From assembly GCF_023073315.1 (NCBI RefSeq), contig NZ_JADPJH010000039.1, positions 130,056 through 194,055 of the forward strand: a DNA stretch of 64,000 nt, read 5' to 3'. Position 1 is the stretch's first letter, and each line of letters opens with the position of its first letter. Source of the stretch: Bradyrhizobium sp. 1. Its GTDB lineage: Bacteria > Pseudomonadota > Alphaproteobacteria > Rhizobiales > Xanthobacteraceae. Below the pieces are notes generated by a model, which was not told where the DNA came from, searched no databases, and saw only the letters and a program-made list of their open reading frames with translations. Of this stretch, positions 23,625 through 32,134 are shown piece after piece. A program made the position numbers and the translations under genes.

Positions 23625-24950
23625 ATGAATCAGACGGCTGCGCCAAAGGTCAGCTTCGTGTCGCTCGGGTGTCCCAAGGCATTGGTGGATTCCGAGCGCA
23701 TCATCACGCGCCTGCGCGCCGAGGGCTACGAGCTCGCCCGCAAGCATGACGGGGCCGACATCGTCATCGTCAACACCTGTGGCTTTCTCGACAGCGCCAA
23801 GCAGGAATCGCTCTCGGCGATCGGGGTGGCCATGGCCGAGAACGGCAAGGTGATCGTGACGGGTTGCATGGGCGCCGAGCCCGAGCAGATCGAGCAGGCC
23901 TATCCCGGCGTGCTCTCCATCACCGGCCCGCAGCAATATGAGAGCGTGCTGGACGCCGTGCATCGCGCGCTGCCGCCGGCCCACAATCCGCATCTCGACC
24001 TGGTGCCGCCGCAGGGCATCAAGCTGACGCCGCGGCACTACGCCTATTTGAAGATCTCCGAGGGCTGCAACAACCGCTGCACCTTCTGCATCATTCCAAA
24101 ACTGCGCGGCGATCTCGTCTCGCGCCCGGCCAACGACGTGCTGCGCGAGGCCGAGCGGCTGGTCGACGCCGGCGTGAAAGAGCTGCTGGTGATCTCGCAG
24201 GACACCTCGGCCTATGGCGTCGATCTCAAATATGCCGAGAGCCCGTGGAAGGATCGCCAGGTCCGCGCCAAATTCCTCGACCTCGCGCGCGAGCTCGGCG
24301 AACTCGGCGCCTGGGTGCGGCTGCAATATGTCTACCCCTACCCGCATGTCGACGAGGTCATCGCGCTGATGAACGAGGGCAAGGTGCTGCCCTATCTCGA
24401 CATCCCGTTCCAGCATGCAAGCCCCGAGGTGCTGAAGGCGATGAAGCGCCCCGCGGCACAGGACAAGACGCTGGCGCGCATCAAGCGCTGGCGTGAGGAG
24501 TGCCCCGATCTCGCGCTGCGTTCGACCTTCATCGTCGGCTTCCCCGGCGAGACCGATGCCGACTTCGCCTACCTGCTCGACTGGCTCGATGAAGCCGAGA
24601 TCGATCGCCTCGGCTGTTTCAAATACGAACCGGTTGCGGGCGCCACGTCGAATGCGATCGAGAATCCGGTGCCCGAAGAGATCAAGCAGGAGCGCTACAA
24701 CGCCCTGATGGCCCGCCAGCAGAAGATCTCGGCACGCCGGCTGAAGCGCAAGGTCGGCACGCGCCAGCAGATCATCATCGACGAGATTGGCCCGACGGTC
24801 GCCAAGGGCCGCTCCAAGGCCGATGCGCCGGAGATCGATGGCGCGGTCTATCTCACCAGCCGCCGCCCGTTGCGCGTCGGCGAGATCGTCACCGCCAAGA
24901 TCGAGCGCGCGGACCAGTACGACCTGCACGGCAGCGTCGCGGGGTTCTAG
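23625..24950 (+). CDS. rimO: Ribosomal protein S12 methylthiotransferase RimO
   Basis: A 441-residue radical-SAM enzyme that methylthiolates the conserved Asp of ribosomal protein S12. The N-terminal domain binds a second [4Fe-4S] cluster (Cys in SLGCPKALVDSER, NTCGFLDSAK and TGCMG). The radical-SAM motif CNNRCTFCIIPKLRG (C-x3-C-x2-C) lies around residue 150, and a C-terminal TRAM domain follows. Motif wording (GCPKALVDSE, EGCNNRCTFC) separates it from MiaB. I chose the ATG at 23625 over the TTG two codons earlier. Confidence 0.92.
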   Translation: MNQTAAPKVSFVSLGCPKALVDSERIITRLRAEGYELARKHDGADIVIVNTCGFLDSAKQESLSAIGVAMAENGKVIVTGCMGAEPEQIEQAYPGVLSITGPQQYESVLDAVHRALPPAHNPHLDLVPPQGIKLTPRHYAYLKISEGCNNRCTFCIIPKLRGDLVSRPANDVLREAERLVDAGVKELLVISQDTSAYGVDLKYAESPWKDRQVRAKFLDLARELGELGAWVRLQYVYPYPHVDEVIALMNEGKVLPYLDIPFQHASPEVLKAMKRPAAQDKTLARIKRWREECPDLALRSTFIVGFPGETDADFAYLLDWLDEAEIDRLGCFKYEPVAGATSNAIENPVPEEIKQERYNALMARQQKISARRLKRKVGTRQQIIIDEIGPTVAKGRSKADAPEIDGAVYLTSRRPLRVGEIVTAKIERADQYDLHGSVAGF

Positions 24951-25053
24951 ATCCCACGAAATGCGATGCGTTCAGCGCACAATTTCGATTGCCGGTGCGT
25001 CGAGTCTGCGTGGCAATCGAGAATTTTTCTCGTTTGGACTTATACGGCATAGG

Positions 25054-25296
25054 CTAATGCTTCATCGCGACGCACGGCCCGCGTTGACGGCGCTGTCCCT
25101 GACCGACGACGCCAGTTGAACCGACGTTGCTTCCGCCCGTGATCTTCATGGCTTTGCCGGGACCGCATTCGACATAGACGACTTGTCCAGGGCCGAGCTG
25201 TCCGGCAGGAGGCTCGGTCTTCATGACCATTTGCGCCAGGGCGACTTGTGACGCGAAGACGCACGCAGCCAACACACTCAATCGTAGAATTTTCAC
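25054..25296 (-). CDS. Small periplasmic hypothetical protein
   Basis: An 80-residue exported protein: signal peptide about residues 1-21 (LRLSVLAACVFASQVALA), then a short Gly-rich mature part with two Cys (VYVECGPGKA and RGPCVAMKH), which may form a disulfide. An AGGAG site precedes the ATG. The family is not one I can name with confidence. It is flanked by noncoding DNA on both sides and is convergent with rimO. Confidence 0.6.
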   Translation of the reverse strand: MKILRLSVLAACVFASQVALAQMVMKTEPPAGQLGPGQVVYVECGPGKAMKITGGSNVGSTGVVGQGQRRQRGPCVAMKH

Positions 25297-25503
25297 CGCA
25301 ATCTCCTCAAAAGAAACGGCGGAAGAATAGCGGCGACGGGATAATCCACAAGTAGTCCACGCGATTTCTTACAATCTAAACATCGAATTCCTGCACAGTC
25401 CCAACGCCCCGAGAATGAGCAGCACTACGCAAAAGCGCTATGAAAGATATTCGCCGCCTGCCGTTGCCCTTCCGAGGCCAACGTTGAAACACCGCGCGCC
25501 CCT

Positions 25504-26451
25504 TCAGACCTCCGCCAGCCATTTCGGCACCCAGCGCTCCGGGCGCGGGGCGCGGGCGAGATCGGCCTGAGCCTCGGATAATTTCGCGGGCTCGCCGCCG
25601 ATGGCCGGGCGCACATCGTATTCGAAATTCGGCATGACGCGGCCGTCGGCGTAGAGGCCGAATTTCATCGCGTACCACAGTCCGAGTTCGGGCTGTGCCT
25701 TCCGCATCTCCTCGCGCAGATCGCGCAGCAGGGATTCGACCGAGGCGGCCTCCTCGAACGGCTGCGGTCCGCGCGAAAGCACGCGCGCCTCGTATTGCTT
25801 GCCGACGATCGCGACCTCGAAAGGAGTCTTGTCCCAGGGTTTCTTGCCCTTCGGCAGGTGGGCGGCGAGCCGCCAGCCGAGCTCGGCCATCAGCCGGTGA
25901 TTGGCCCAATAATCCTCGCGATCACGGCTCCATTTTTCCATGAAGCCGCGGAAGTCGGGCATATCAGGCGCGCCGTCGTCGCACGCCATGGGCTCGCCGA
26001 CCGGCCGCCCGGCGAGCCATTGTGCGAGCTCGACCGTCTGGCACTCGACCTCGTCATGCGGCTTCAGATCGCTCCAGGCTTTGTCGAATTGCTGCGACGT
26101 CAGTTTTGCAAGCAGCGCATCGAGGCTCGGCGCCAGCAGCTCGTAGTCACCCTCTGACCCCAGACCGACGATCGGCGGATTGTCGCGGTCAAGACCCGCG
26201 CCGTACCAGCCGCCGACGGCCGAGCCGTCTGGCAGCCGCATGAACAGCGAAAACCTGTCGCGCAAGGGACTGCCGTCAAAGATCGGCGCCTGATCGGAGA
26301 ACTGGCCTTGCAGGGAAAAGCAGCCGACGCTGCCCCAGGGCCGCCCGTTCAGCCAATCGGCAAAATCCACCAGCAGCGGCGGCGCCTCGATGCCCGGCGG
26401 AAATGCGCCGCGGATGCTGTCGAGATCGATGGGGTAAGGCGTGTCGGACAA
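25504..26451 (-). CDS. SUKH/YezG-like immunity-type protein
   Basis: A 315-residue cytoplasmic protein. The N-terminal half looks like a SMI1/KNR4 (SUKH) domain (PPIVGLGSEGDYELLAPSL, about residues 90-108). The C-terminal half has a pattern typical of YezG-like immunity folds (LGLWYAMKFGLYADGRVMPN, about 255-274, ending FEYDVRP). Such domains neutralise polymorphic toxins, but no toxin gene is adjacent. The start is uncertain: the frame opens at a TTG (26451) without a clear ribosome binding site, and no ATG fits the N-terminal part. Family calls are by eye and tentative. Confidence 0.5.
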   Translation of the reverse strand: MSDTPYPIDLDSIRGAFPPGIEAPPLLVDFADWLNGRPWGSVGCFSLQGQFSDQAPIFDGSPLRDRFSLFMRLPDGSAVGGWYGAGLDRDNPPIVGLGSEGDYELLAPSLDALLAKLTSQQFDKAWSDLKPHDEVECQTVELAQWLAGRPVGEPMACDDGAPDMPDFRGFMEKWSRDREDYWANHRLMAELGWRLAAHLPKGKKPWDKTPFEVAIVGKQYEARVLSRGPQPFEEAASVESLLRDLREEMRKAQPELGLWYAMKFGLYADGRVMPNFEYDVRPAIGGEPAKLSEAQADLARAPRPERWVPKWLAEV

Positions 26452-26716
26452 GGCTTTTAAACTATCTGGTTGGTCCCGCCTTTTTGGTCTGAGCCGTCAT
26501 GCATTCGGTTCGAACCAAGTCGCGTCCTTCGATCACAAACGCGCTAGAGGTTCAATGGTTGCTACGTGGCAATCGAAGAATTGCAATCACAAGGCCGAAA
26601 TCCAGCTCAGCTTGTCTGCAAAAATCGTCAAGCGATCTCCGCTGCAGCAACGATGCGGATCAAGCACACATCGACCTGACCGATGCACGCCCGGCGGGTG
26701 TTTTGCAAAACGCCTG

Positions 26717-26747
26717 CTTGACAAGCCCTGCCATTCGCATGTATTGC
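26717..26747 (+). promoter_or_regulatory. Predicted sigma-70-type promoter of the arginine leader
   Basis: CTTGACA (26717-26723) matches the rhizobial -35 consensus CTTGAC. TATTGC (26742-26747) serves as a partial -10 with an 18-base spacer. The predicted start point (about 26754-26756) coincides with the ATG of the leader peptide, so that message would be leaderless. Confidence 0.5.
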
Positions 26748-26755
26748 CGCGGCCC

Positions 26756-26848
26756 ATGATCAACGCTCGGACCCATCAGCGCACCGAAATGCTCCGTCGT
26801 CGCTCCCGCGACGATGACGGGTTGCGCCATGTCCGACGACGCCGCTGA
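26756..26848 (+). CDS. Arginine-rich leader peptide (candidate attenuator peptide)
   Basis: A 30-codon frame, MINARTHQRTEMLRRRSRDD followed by DGLRHVRRRR and a TGA. Eleven of the 30 codons are Arg, with clusters at codons 14-18 and 27-30. No Shine-Dalgarno precedes the ATG, but the promoter prediction puts the RNA start at or next to it, as in leaderless trpL of Sinorhizobium. A strong terminator follows 28 bases later, then the aminotransferase gene. Stalling at Arg codons when Arg-tRNA is scarce would control read-through. The codon content and layout are seen; the mechanism is inferred. Confidence 0.65.
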   Translation: MINARTHQRTEMLRRRSRDDDGLRHVRRRR

Positions 26849-26875
26849 TCTCCTGACATCAGCTTGGTTTTCGAG

Positions 26876-26912
26876 AAGGCCGCACCCGCAAGGTGCGGCC
26901 TTTCTGCTTTTT
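26876..26912 (+). terminator. Attenuator terminator before the aminotransferase gene
   Basis: Arms 26876-26886 and 26892-26902 form a perfect 11-bp stem (five-base loop), followed by TTTCTGCTTTTT. It lies only about 40 bases before the next start codon on the same strand, with no complete gene but the Arg-rich peptide ahead of it. A segment of the leader (26818-26828) can pair with 26878-26888, giving a competing antiterminator with two bulges. Confidence 0.8.
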
Positions 26913-26948
26913 GCGTCCCTTTTCCACCCGCCTCCAGAGGAGTTCGAC

Positions 26949-28145
26949 ATGACCGCCGCCACCCATCCGTACGACGCGCTGATGGACATCACCGCACGGC
27001 CCAAGACCGTGTTCGTCCGCGGCGCGGGCTCCTACCTCTGGGACGACAGCCGCAAGCGTTATCTCGATTTCGTGCAGGGCTGGGCCGTGAACTGCCTCGG
27101 TCACTCCCCGCCCGCAATCGCCGATGCACTCACCGCGCAAGCCAAGCGGCTGCTGACGCCGAGCCCCGCCTTCTACAACGAGCCGAGCCTGAAGCTTGCC
27201 GAGGCACTGGTTTCAAACAGCGCGTTCGACCAGGTGTTCTTCGCCAACTCTGGTGCGGAGGCCAACGAAGGCGGGATCAAGCTCGCGCGCAAATATGGCA
27301 GCCTGCACAGAGGCGGCGCGTTCGAGATCATCAGCTTCGAGGGCGGCTTCCACGGAAGAACGCTGGCGACGATGTCGGCCTCGGGCAAGAAGGCGTTCGA
27401 GCCGCTGTTCGAGCCCAAGGTCGCCGGCTTCAAGAAGGCGAAGCTGAACGACATCGCCTCGGTCGAAAGGCTGATCAACGACAACACCGTCGCGGTGATG
27501 CTCGAGCCGATCCAGGGTGAATCAGGTGTGTGGCTTGCGACCGACCAGTTCCTGAAGGAGTTGCGCGCGCTCACCAAGGCGCACGGCCTGCTGCTGATTT
27601 TTGACGAGATCCAGACCGGCATGGGCCGGACCGGAAAACTATTCCATTACGAGCACACAGGCATTGCGCCCGATATCATGACGCTCGGCAAGGGTATCGG
27701 CGGCGGCGTGCCGCTCGCAGCCCTGCTTGCGACCGAACGTGCCTCCTGCTTCGAGCACGGCGACCAGGGCGGCACGTTCAACGGCAACCCGGTCATGTGC
27801 GCGGTGGGCCTCGCCGTGCTCGAGGAGGTCGGCAAGCCGGACTTCCTGAAGTCGGTCACCGAGACCGGCCTGCTGCTCGAAAGCGAGTTGCAGAAGGTCT
27901 CGGCGCGGCACGGCCTCGGCGGCGTGCGGGGACGCGGGCTGCTGCTCGCGCTCGATCTCAAGCTGCCGATCGCGCCCGGCATCGTCGCACAGGCGTTCGA
28001 GGCCGGCGTGCTCCTGAACGCGCCGCAGCTCGACACACTGCGCTTCATGCCGGCGCTGAACGTCACGAAGGGAGAGATCGCCGAGATGATCGATTGTCTC
28101 GACGGGATTTTGACCAAGACCGGCGCGGCAAGACGGGTGGCATAG
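26949..28145 (+). CDS. Acetylornithine-transaminase-family aminotransferase (class III, PLP)
   Basis: A 398-residue class-III aminotransferase. PLP-site motifs are present: NSGAEANEGGIKLARKYG (about residues 101-118), FHGRTLATMSASG, IFDEIQTGMGRTGKLF (about 219-234), and the lysine-bearing TLGKGIGGGVPLAAL (Lys about 249). The overall pattern is that of acetylornithine/succinyldiaminopimelate aminotransferases (ArgD), the arginine-pathway step from N-acetylglutamate semialdehyde. The start at 26949 has GAGGAG six bases upstream. An apparent arginine attenuator precedes it, which supports an arginine role. No argF follows, unlike many argD loci, so it may be a second ArgD-type enzyme; hence no symbol is given. 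Confidence 0.78.
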   Translation: MTAATHPYDALMDITARPKTVFVRGAGSYLWDDSRKRYLDFVQGWAVNCLGHSPPAIADALTAQAKRLLTPSPAFYNEPSLKLAEALVSNSAFDQVFFANSGAEANEGGIKLARKYGSLHRGGAFEIISFEGGFHGRTLATMSASGKKAFEPLFEPKVAGFKKAKLNDIASVERLINDNTVAVMLEPIQGESGVWLATDQFLKELRALTKAHGLLLIFDEIQTGMGRTGKLFHYEHTGIAPDIMTLGKGIGGGVPLAALLATERASCFEHGDQGGTFNGNPVMCAVGLAVLEEVGKPDFLKSVTETGLLLESELQKVSARHGLGGVRGRGLLLALDLKLPIAPGIVAQAFEAGVLLNAPQLDTLRFMPALNVTKGEIAEMIDCLDGILTKTGAARRVA

Positions 28146-28154
28146 AGAAGGTCT

Positions 28155-28289
28155 CGTGCCCCGGACGTAGCGCAGCGCCCCTTCGGCGATGCGCTGCAGA
28201 GCCGGGGCCTATCTCTCCGTATCGGGTACCGCATCTGGGTCCCGGCTCTGCGCAGCAGCGTAAGAACGCTGCAGCGCGTCCGGGACACG
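28155..28289. repeat. Palindromic intergenic repeat, family B (copy 2)
   Basis: Near-identical ends to 13503-13635: CGTGCCCCGGAC at the left and GTCCGGGACACG (28278-28289) at the right. Inside are further palindromic segments around GCGATGCGCTGC and CTGGGTCCCGGC. It fills the space between two convergent genes. Confidence 0.7.
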
Positions 28290-28311
28290 GGGGTGGATGA
28301 CGAGGGAGGAA

Positions 28312-29286
28312 CTACGGCTTCAAAATCGACGCGCCGGTGGTCTTGCGGCTTTCGAGATCGATATGCGCTTTCGCGGCGTCCTTGAGCGCGTAGGCGTGGT
28401 TGATCGGCACGTGCAGCTTGCCGTTGATGACGGCGGAAAACAGCGTGTCGGCGCCTTCCAGCAGTTCCTTGCGGGTGCCGACGTAATCGTTGAGCTTCGG
28501 CCGGGTCGCAAACAGCGAGCCGTGATTGTTGAGCTCGGCGATCGAGAACGGCGGCACGGGGCCTGACGCGTTACCGAAAGAAACGAACATGCCGCGCGGC
28601 TTCAGGCAGGACAGCGAGCCGGGGAAGGTCGCCTTGCCGACGCCGTCATAGACGACATCGCAGCCCTCGTTGCGACTGATCTGTTTGACGCGGGCGACGA
28701 AGTCCTCCTCGTTGTAGAGGATGACGTGGTCGCAGCCATTGGCTTCCGCAAGCTCGGCCTTCTCGCGCGAGCCGACGGTGCCGATGACATGGGCCCCGAG
28801 CGCCCGCGCCCATTGGCAGGCGAGCAGGCCGATGCCGCCGGCTGCGGCATGGATCAGCACGCGGTGATGCGGCTCGACCTTGAAGGTCTTGTGCAGGAGA
28901 TACCAGACCGTCAGCCCCTTCAGCATCAGCACGGCGCCCTGCTCGTGGGTGATGTGGTCGGGCAGCTTGACCAGCTTCTCCCAGGGGATGTTGCGCTCGC
29001 CCGCATACGCGCCGAGATTGTGGTAATAGGCGACGCGATCGCCGGGATGGAAATTCGTGACGCCCGGCCCGACGGCCATGACCTCGCCCGAGGCCTCGTT
29101 GCCGGCGATGAAGGGCAGCCCCGGCGCCTTGTAGAGGCCGGTGCGGTAATAGACGTCGATGAAGTTCAGCCCGACCGCATGCTGGCGGATGCGCACCTCG
29201 CCGGGTCCGGGCGCCGGCACGTCGATGCTCTCATAGACGAGCACTTCGGGGCCTCCGACCTTGTGCACACGGACGGCTTTGGTCAT
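28312..29286 (-). CDS. NADPH:quinone oxidoreductase (zinc-independent MDR family)
   Basis: A 324-residue enzyme of the medium-chain dehydrogenase family. The QOR signature is visible: an N-terminal catalytic domain with VGLNFIDVYYRTGLYK (about residues 39-54) and GNEASGEVMAVGPGV. The NADPH-binding stretch HAAAGGIGLLACQWARALGAHVIGT lies around residues 148-172 (quoted in part: AAAGGIGLLACQWA). Zinc-ligand Cys residues of alcohol dehydrogenases are absent, as in quinone reductases. It should reduce quinones by one electron or detoxify enones. GGAGG precedes the ATG at 29286; the GTG three bases earlier is possible. Confidence 0.82.
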   Translation of the reverse strand: MTKAVRVHKVGGPEVLVYESIDVPAPGPGEVRIRQHAVGLNFIDVYYRTGLYKAPGLPFIAGNEASGEVMAVGPGVTNFHPGDRVAYYHNLGAYAGERNIPWEKLVKLPDHITHEQGAVLMLKGLTVWYLLHKTFKVEPHHRVLIHAAAGGIGLLACQWARALGAHVIGTVGSREKAELAEANGCDHVILYNEEDFVARVKQISRNEGCDVVYDGVGKATFPGSLSCLKPRGMFVSFGNASGPVPPFSIAELNNHGSLFATRPKLNDYVGTRKELLEGADTLFSAVINGKLHVPINHAYALKDAAKAHIDLESRKTTGASILKP

Positions 29287-29362
29287 CACCTGACCTCCTC
29301 TTCAGCAAGGCTAAGCGAAAGACATCGCGCCCGCCTTGTCAACTCGACCCGGGTTGGAGCGG

Positions 29363-30097
29363 CTAGGCGGACGGCTTGCGGGCCTTCTTGCGGTTGCTCT
29401 TGGCCAGCACGTTGAAGAACTCCACCGCCGCCGAGAACGCAATTGCGAAATAGATGTAGCCGCGCGGAATGTGGAATTGGAATCCATCCGCGACCAGCGC
29501 GACGCCGATCAGCACCAGGAACGCCAGCGCCAGCATTTTCGTGGTCGGGTGCTCCGCGACGAATCGCGACACCGGCCCGGACGAAATGTACATGATCAGG
29601 CAGGCGATCACGACGGCCGCGATCATGATCTCGATGTCCTGCGCCATGCCGATCGCGGTGATGATCGAGTCCAGCGAGAATACGATGTCGATCACGATGA
29701 TCTGGACGATCACCCAGAGAAAGGCGTTGCCGGCGGATTTCTGATCGCCCTCGCCGTCATCGGCTTCGACCTCGGCGTGGATCTCGTGCGTCGCTTTCGC
29801 GATCAGGAACAGGCCGCCGCCGATCAGGATGAGATCGCGCCAGGAAAAATCATAACCTGAAAACGAGAACACCGGCGCGGTCAGGCCGATCAGCCAGACC
29901 AGCAGGCTGAGCAGGATGATGCGGAAGATCAGCGCCAGCGCGAGCCCGATCTGGCGGGCGCGGAGCGCCTGATGCTCAGGAATGCGCGAGACGATCACCG
30001 ACAGGAAGATGACGTTGTCGATGCCGAGCACGATCTCGAGCGCGGTCAAGGTCAGCAGCGCGGCCCAGGCCTCGGGGCTGGTCAACAGATGCATCAT
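29363..30097 (-). CDS. TerC-family integral membrane protein
   Basis: A 244-residue protein with about seven membrane segments. The family motifs LEIVLGIDNVIFLSVIVSRI (about residues 20-39) and VIDIVFSLDSIITAIGM (about 137-153) carry the membrane-buried Asp residues thought to handle metal. TerC members work in tellurite resistance and in manganese or calcium export, in some cases loading secreted enzymes. It overlaps the pcs stop by four bases, so the two genes are cotranscribed. The specific ion cannot be read. Confidence 0.85.
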   Translation of the reverse strand: MMHLLTSPEAWAALLTLTALEIVLGIDNVIFLSVIVSRIPEHQALRARQIGLALALIFRIILLSLLVWLIGLTAPVFSFSGYDFSWRDLILIGGGLFLIAKATHEIHAEVEADDGEGDQKSAGNAFLWVIVQIIVIDIVFSLDSIITAIGMAQDIEIMIAAVVIACLIMYISSGPVSRFVAEHPTTKMLALAFLVLIGVALVADGFQFHIPRGYIYFAIAFSAAVEFFNVLAKSNRKKARKPSA

Positions 30098-30819
30098 GCG
30101 AAGGATCTTGCCAGGCGGATCATTGCGTCGCTGAAGCTGATCCAAAACGCGATGGCGCAAAGCGCGACCGTCACGCCGGTGCCGACGCGAAAGTCCATCT
30201 CCAGCGTGTAGAGCGCGAGCAGTGCCCAGATCGCGATCAGCGACATCGTCAGCCAGCGCAGCCGCACGACGCGGACCGGATGCAGCACGTGGAACGGCAC
30301 GAAGGTCAGCACCACAAGCGCCGCCACCAGCAGCGTCGACCACAGCGGCGGCCAGTGCAGCAGGAACAGGTAGAACGCCGCCGCATTCCACAGCGCCGGA
30401 AAGCCGCGGAAATGATTGTCGTCCGCCTTCATGCGCAAATCGGCGAAATATAACGCGCTGGTGACGATGATGGCGATGCCGAGCAAAGGTGCCGCCACCG
30501 GCAGCAACAGCCCGCTGGCGACGATGGCGTAAGCCGGCACGAAGACATAGGTGACGAAGTCGACCACGAGATCGAGCACGTCGCCCGACCAGTTCGGCTG
30601 CACGTCCTTGACCCTCAGCAGGCGCGCAATGGGCCCGTCGATCGCGTCGATGATCAGGGCGACGCCCAGCCACTGGAACATCCCGGCCCAGTGCTCGCGC
30701 ACGGCCTCCAGCATCGCCAGCAGCGCGATGGCCGCGCCGAAGGCGGTGAAGATGTGCACCGAGAACGCCGCCGCGCGCAACGCCGGTCTCGGCTTCAGGG
30801 AATCCTCGTGGGTATCCAT
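30094..30819 (-). CDS. pcs: Phosphatidylcholine synthase
   Basis: A 241-residue membrane enzyme that makes phosphatidylcholine directly from choline and CDP-diacylglycerol, a pathway typical of rhizobia. The CDP-alcohol phosphotransferase motif appears as DAIDGPIARLLRV followed by GDVLDLVVDF, keeping the metal-binding Asp residues in the modified spacing known for Pcs. About eight hydrophobic stretches follow. The ATG at 30819 is chosen by comparison with family N-termini (RPALRAAAFSVHIFTAFGAA); an ATG at 30861 would add 14 residues. It is coupled to terC and divergent from the UbiH-type gene. Confidence 0.85.
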   Translation of the reverse strand: MDTHEDSLKPRPALRAAAFSVHIFTAFGAAIALLAMLEAVREHWAGMFQWLGVALIIDAIDGPIARLLRVKDVQPNWSGDVLDLVVDFVTYVFVPAYAIVASGLLLPVAAPLLGIAIIVTSALYFADLRMKADDNHFRGFPALWNAAAFYLFLLHWPPLWSTLLVAALVVLTFVPFHVLHPVRVVRLRWLTMSLIAIWALLALYTLEMDFRVGTGVTVALCAIAFWISFSDAMIRLARSFA

Positions 30820-30948
30820 GGCTCCTGCTATCAGAACGAGACCGGTTTGCACATAAGCCATTGCGGCGCCCGGTCGCACAATTCGTCATAAAATCAGGGA
30901 AATATAGGTGGGCTTGAATTTGCCGCAGGGCGTGTCAAATGTCGTCCC

Positions 30949-32133
30949 ATGACAGACGCATCGACACTCTTTGACGCAGCCGTGATCGGCGGCGGACCGG
31001 CGGGACTTGGCGCGGCCATTGCGCTGGCGCAGGCGGGTGCACGGACCGCGCTGGTGGCCCGCCACCTGCCATATGCCGACAACCGCACCACCGCGCTGTT
31101 AGGCGCCTCCGTCGATCTGCTGGAGAGCCTCGACGTCTGGCCGCGCTGCAAGGACAAGGCGGCAGCCCTCGAAATCATGCGGCTCGTCGACGACACCGGC
31201 CGGCTGTTCCGCAGCCCCGAGGTCAGGTTCTCATGTCACGAGATCGCGCTCGATGCCTTCGGTTACAACATCGACAACCGCTCGCTGATGCTGGCGCTGG
31301 AAGAACGTGCCGCCGAGCTGCCCAACATCGTCCGTTTCGACGACGAGGCAGAGAGCGTCGTCATCGAGGCCAACGACGTCGCGATCCGCACGACGTCCGG
31401 GCAATTCCTCTCGGCCCGGCTCGTGGTCGGCGCCGACGGCCGGCATTCGCTGTGCCGGGAGGCTGCCGGCATCGCGGTGACACGGCGCGAACTGACGCAG
31501 ACCGCGCTGACGTTCAACGTCGGCCACGCGCGGCCGCATCGCAATGTCTCGACCGAGTTCCACACGCCGCATGGGCCTTGCGTGTTCGTGCCCCTGCCCG
31601 GCGACCGCTCCAGCATCGTCTGGGTCTCGGCACCGGCGGAAGCCGAGCGGCTGCGTGGCTTGAGCGACGCGGAGCTGTCCGCCGCGATCGAGAAGCAGTC
31701 GCATTCGATCCTTGGACGCATGAGCGTCGAGCCCGGGCGCAACCTGTTCCCGCTCGCCATCGAACGTCCAAAGTCCTTCGGCCGCGACCGCATCGCACTG
31801 GTCGGCGAAGCCGCCCATGTGGTGCCGCCCATTGGTGCCCAGGGGCTCAACCTAGGCCTGCGGGATGCGGCCGACATCGCGAGGCTCGCGGGCGAAGCTA
31901 TCGCTGCCGGCGAGGATCCCGGCGCGCCCGACGTGCTCAAGCGCTACGACCGGGCACGGCGGCCCGACATCCTGAGCCGGACCTTTGCGATCGACATCGC
32001 CAACCGCTCCCTGCTCAATGATTTCCTGCCGCTCCAGCCGGTCCGCGCCGTCGGCATGCACCTGCTCGGCGCCATCGGCCCGCTCCGGCGCTTTGCGATG
32101 CGCGAGGGGCTGACACCGACTTGGCGGAAGTAA
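30949..32133 (+). CDS. UbiH/UbiF/UbiL-type FAD monooxygenase (ubiquinone synthesis)
   Basis: A 394-residue flavin hydroxylase. The FAD-binding GGGPAGLGAAIALAQAG (about residues 12-28), the ADGRHS segment (about 162-167) and the second FAD motif DRIALVGEAAHVVPPIGAQG (about 280-299) are intact. In alphaproteobacteria such enzymes hydroxylate the aromatic ring of ubiquinone precursors at one or more positions; which position cannot be told from sequence alone. It stands alone with no ubi neighbours. Confidence 0.8.
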   Translation: MTDASTLFDAAVIGGGPAGLGAAIALAQAGARTALVARHLPYADNRTTALLGASVDLLESLDVWPRCKDKAAALEIMRLVDDTGRLFRSPEVRFSCHEIALDAFGYNIDNRSLMLALEERAAELPNIVRFDDEAESVVIEANDVAIRTTSGQFLSARLVVGADGRHSLCREAAGIAVTRRELTQTALTFNVGHARPHRNVSTEFHTPHGPCVFVPLPGDRSSIVWVSAPAEAERLRGLSDAELSAAIEKQSHSILGRMSVEPGRNLFPLAIERPKSFGRDRIALVGEAAHVVPPIGAQGLNLGLRDAADIARLAGEAIAAGEDPGAPDVLKRYDRARRPDILSRTFAIDIANRSLLNDFLPLQPVRAVGMHLLGAIGPLRRFAMREGLTPTWRK

Positions 32134-32134
32134 T

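Noticed and set aside
26507..26516. GGTTCGAACC resembling a tRNA T-loop
   Set aside because: No acceptor, D or anticodon stems around it; it is only a short palindrome in an intergenic region.
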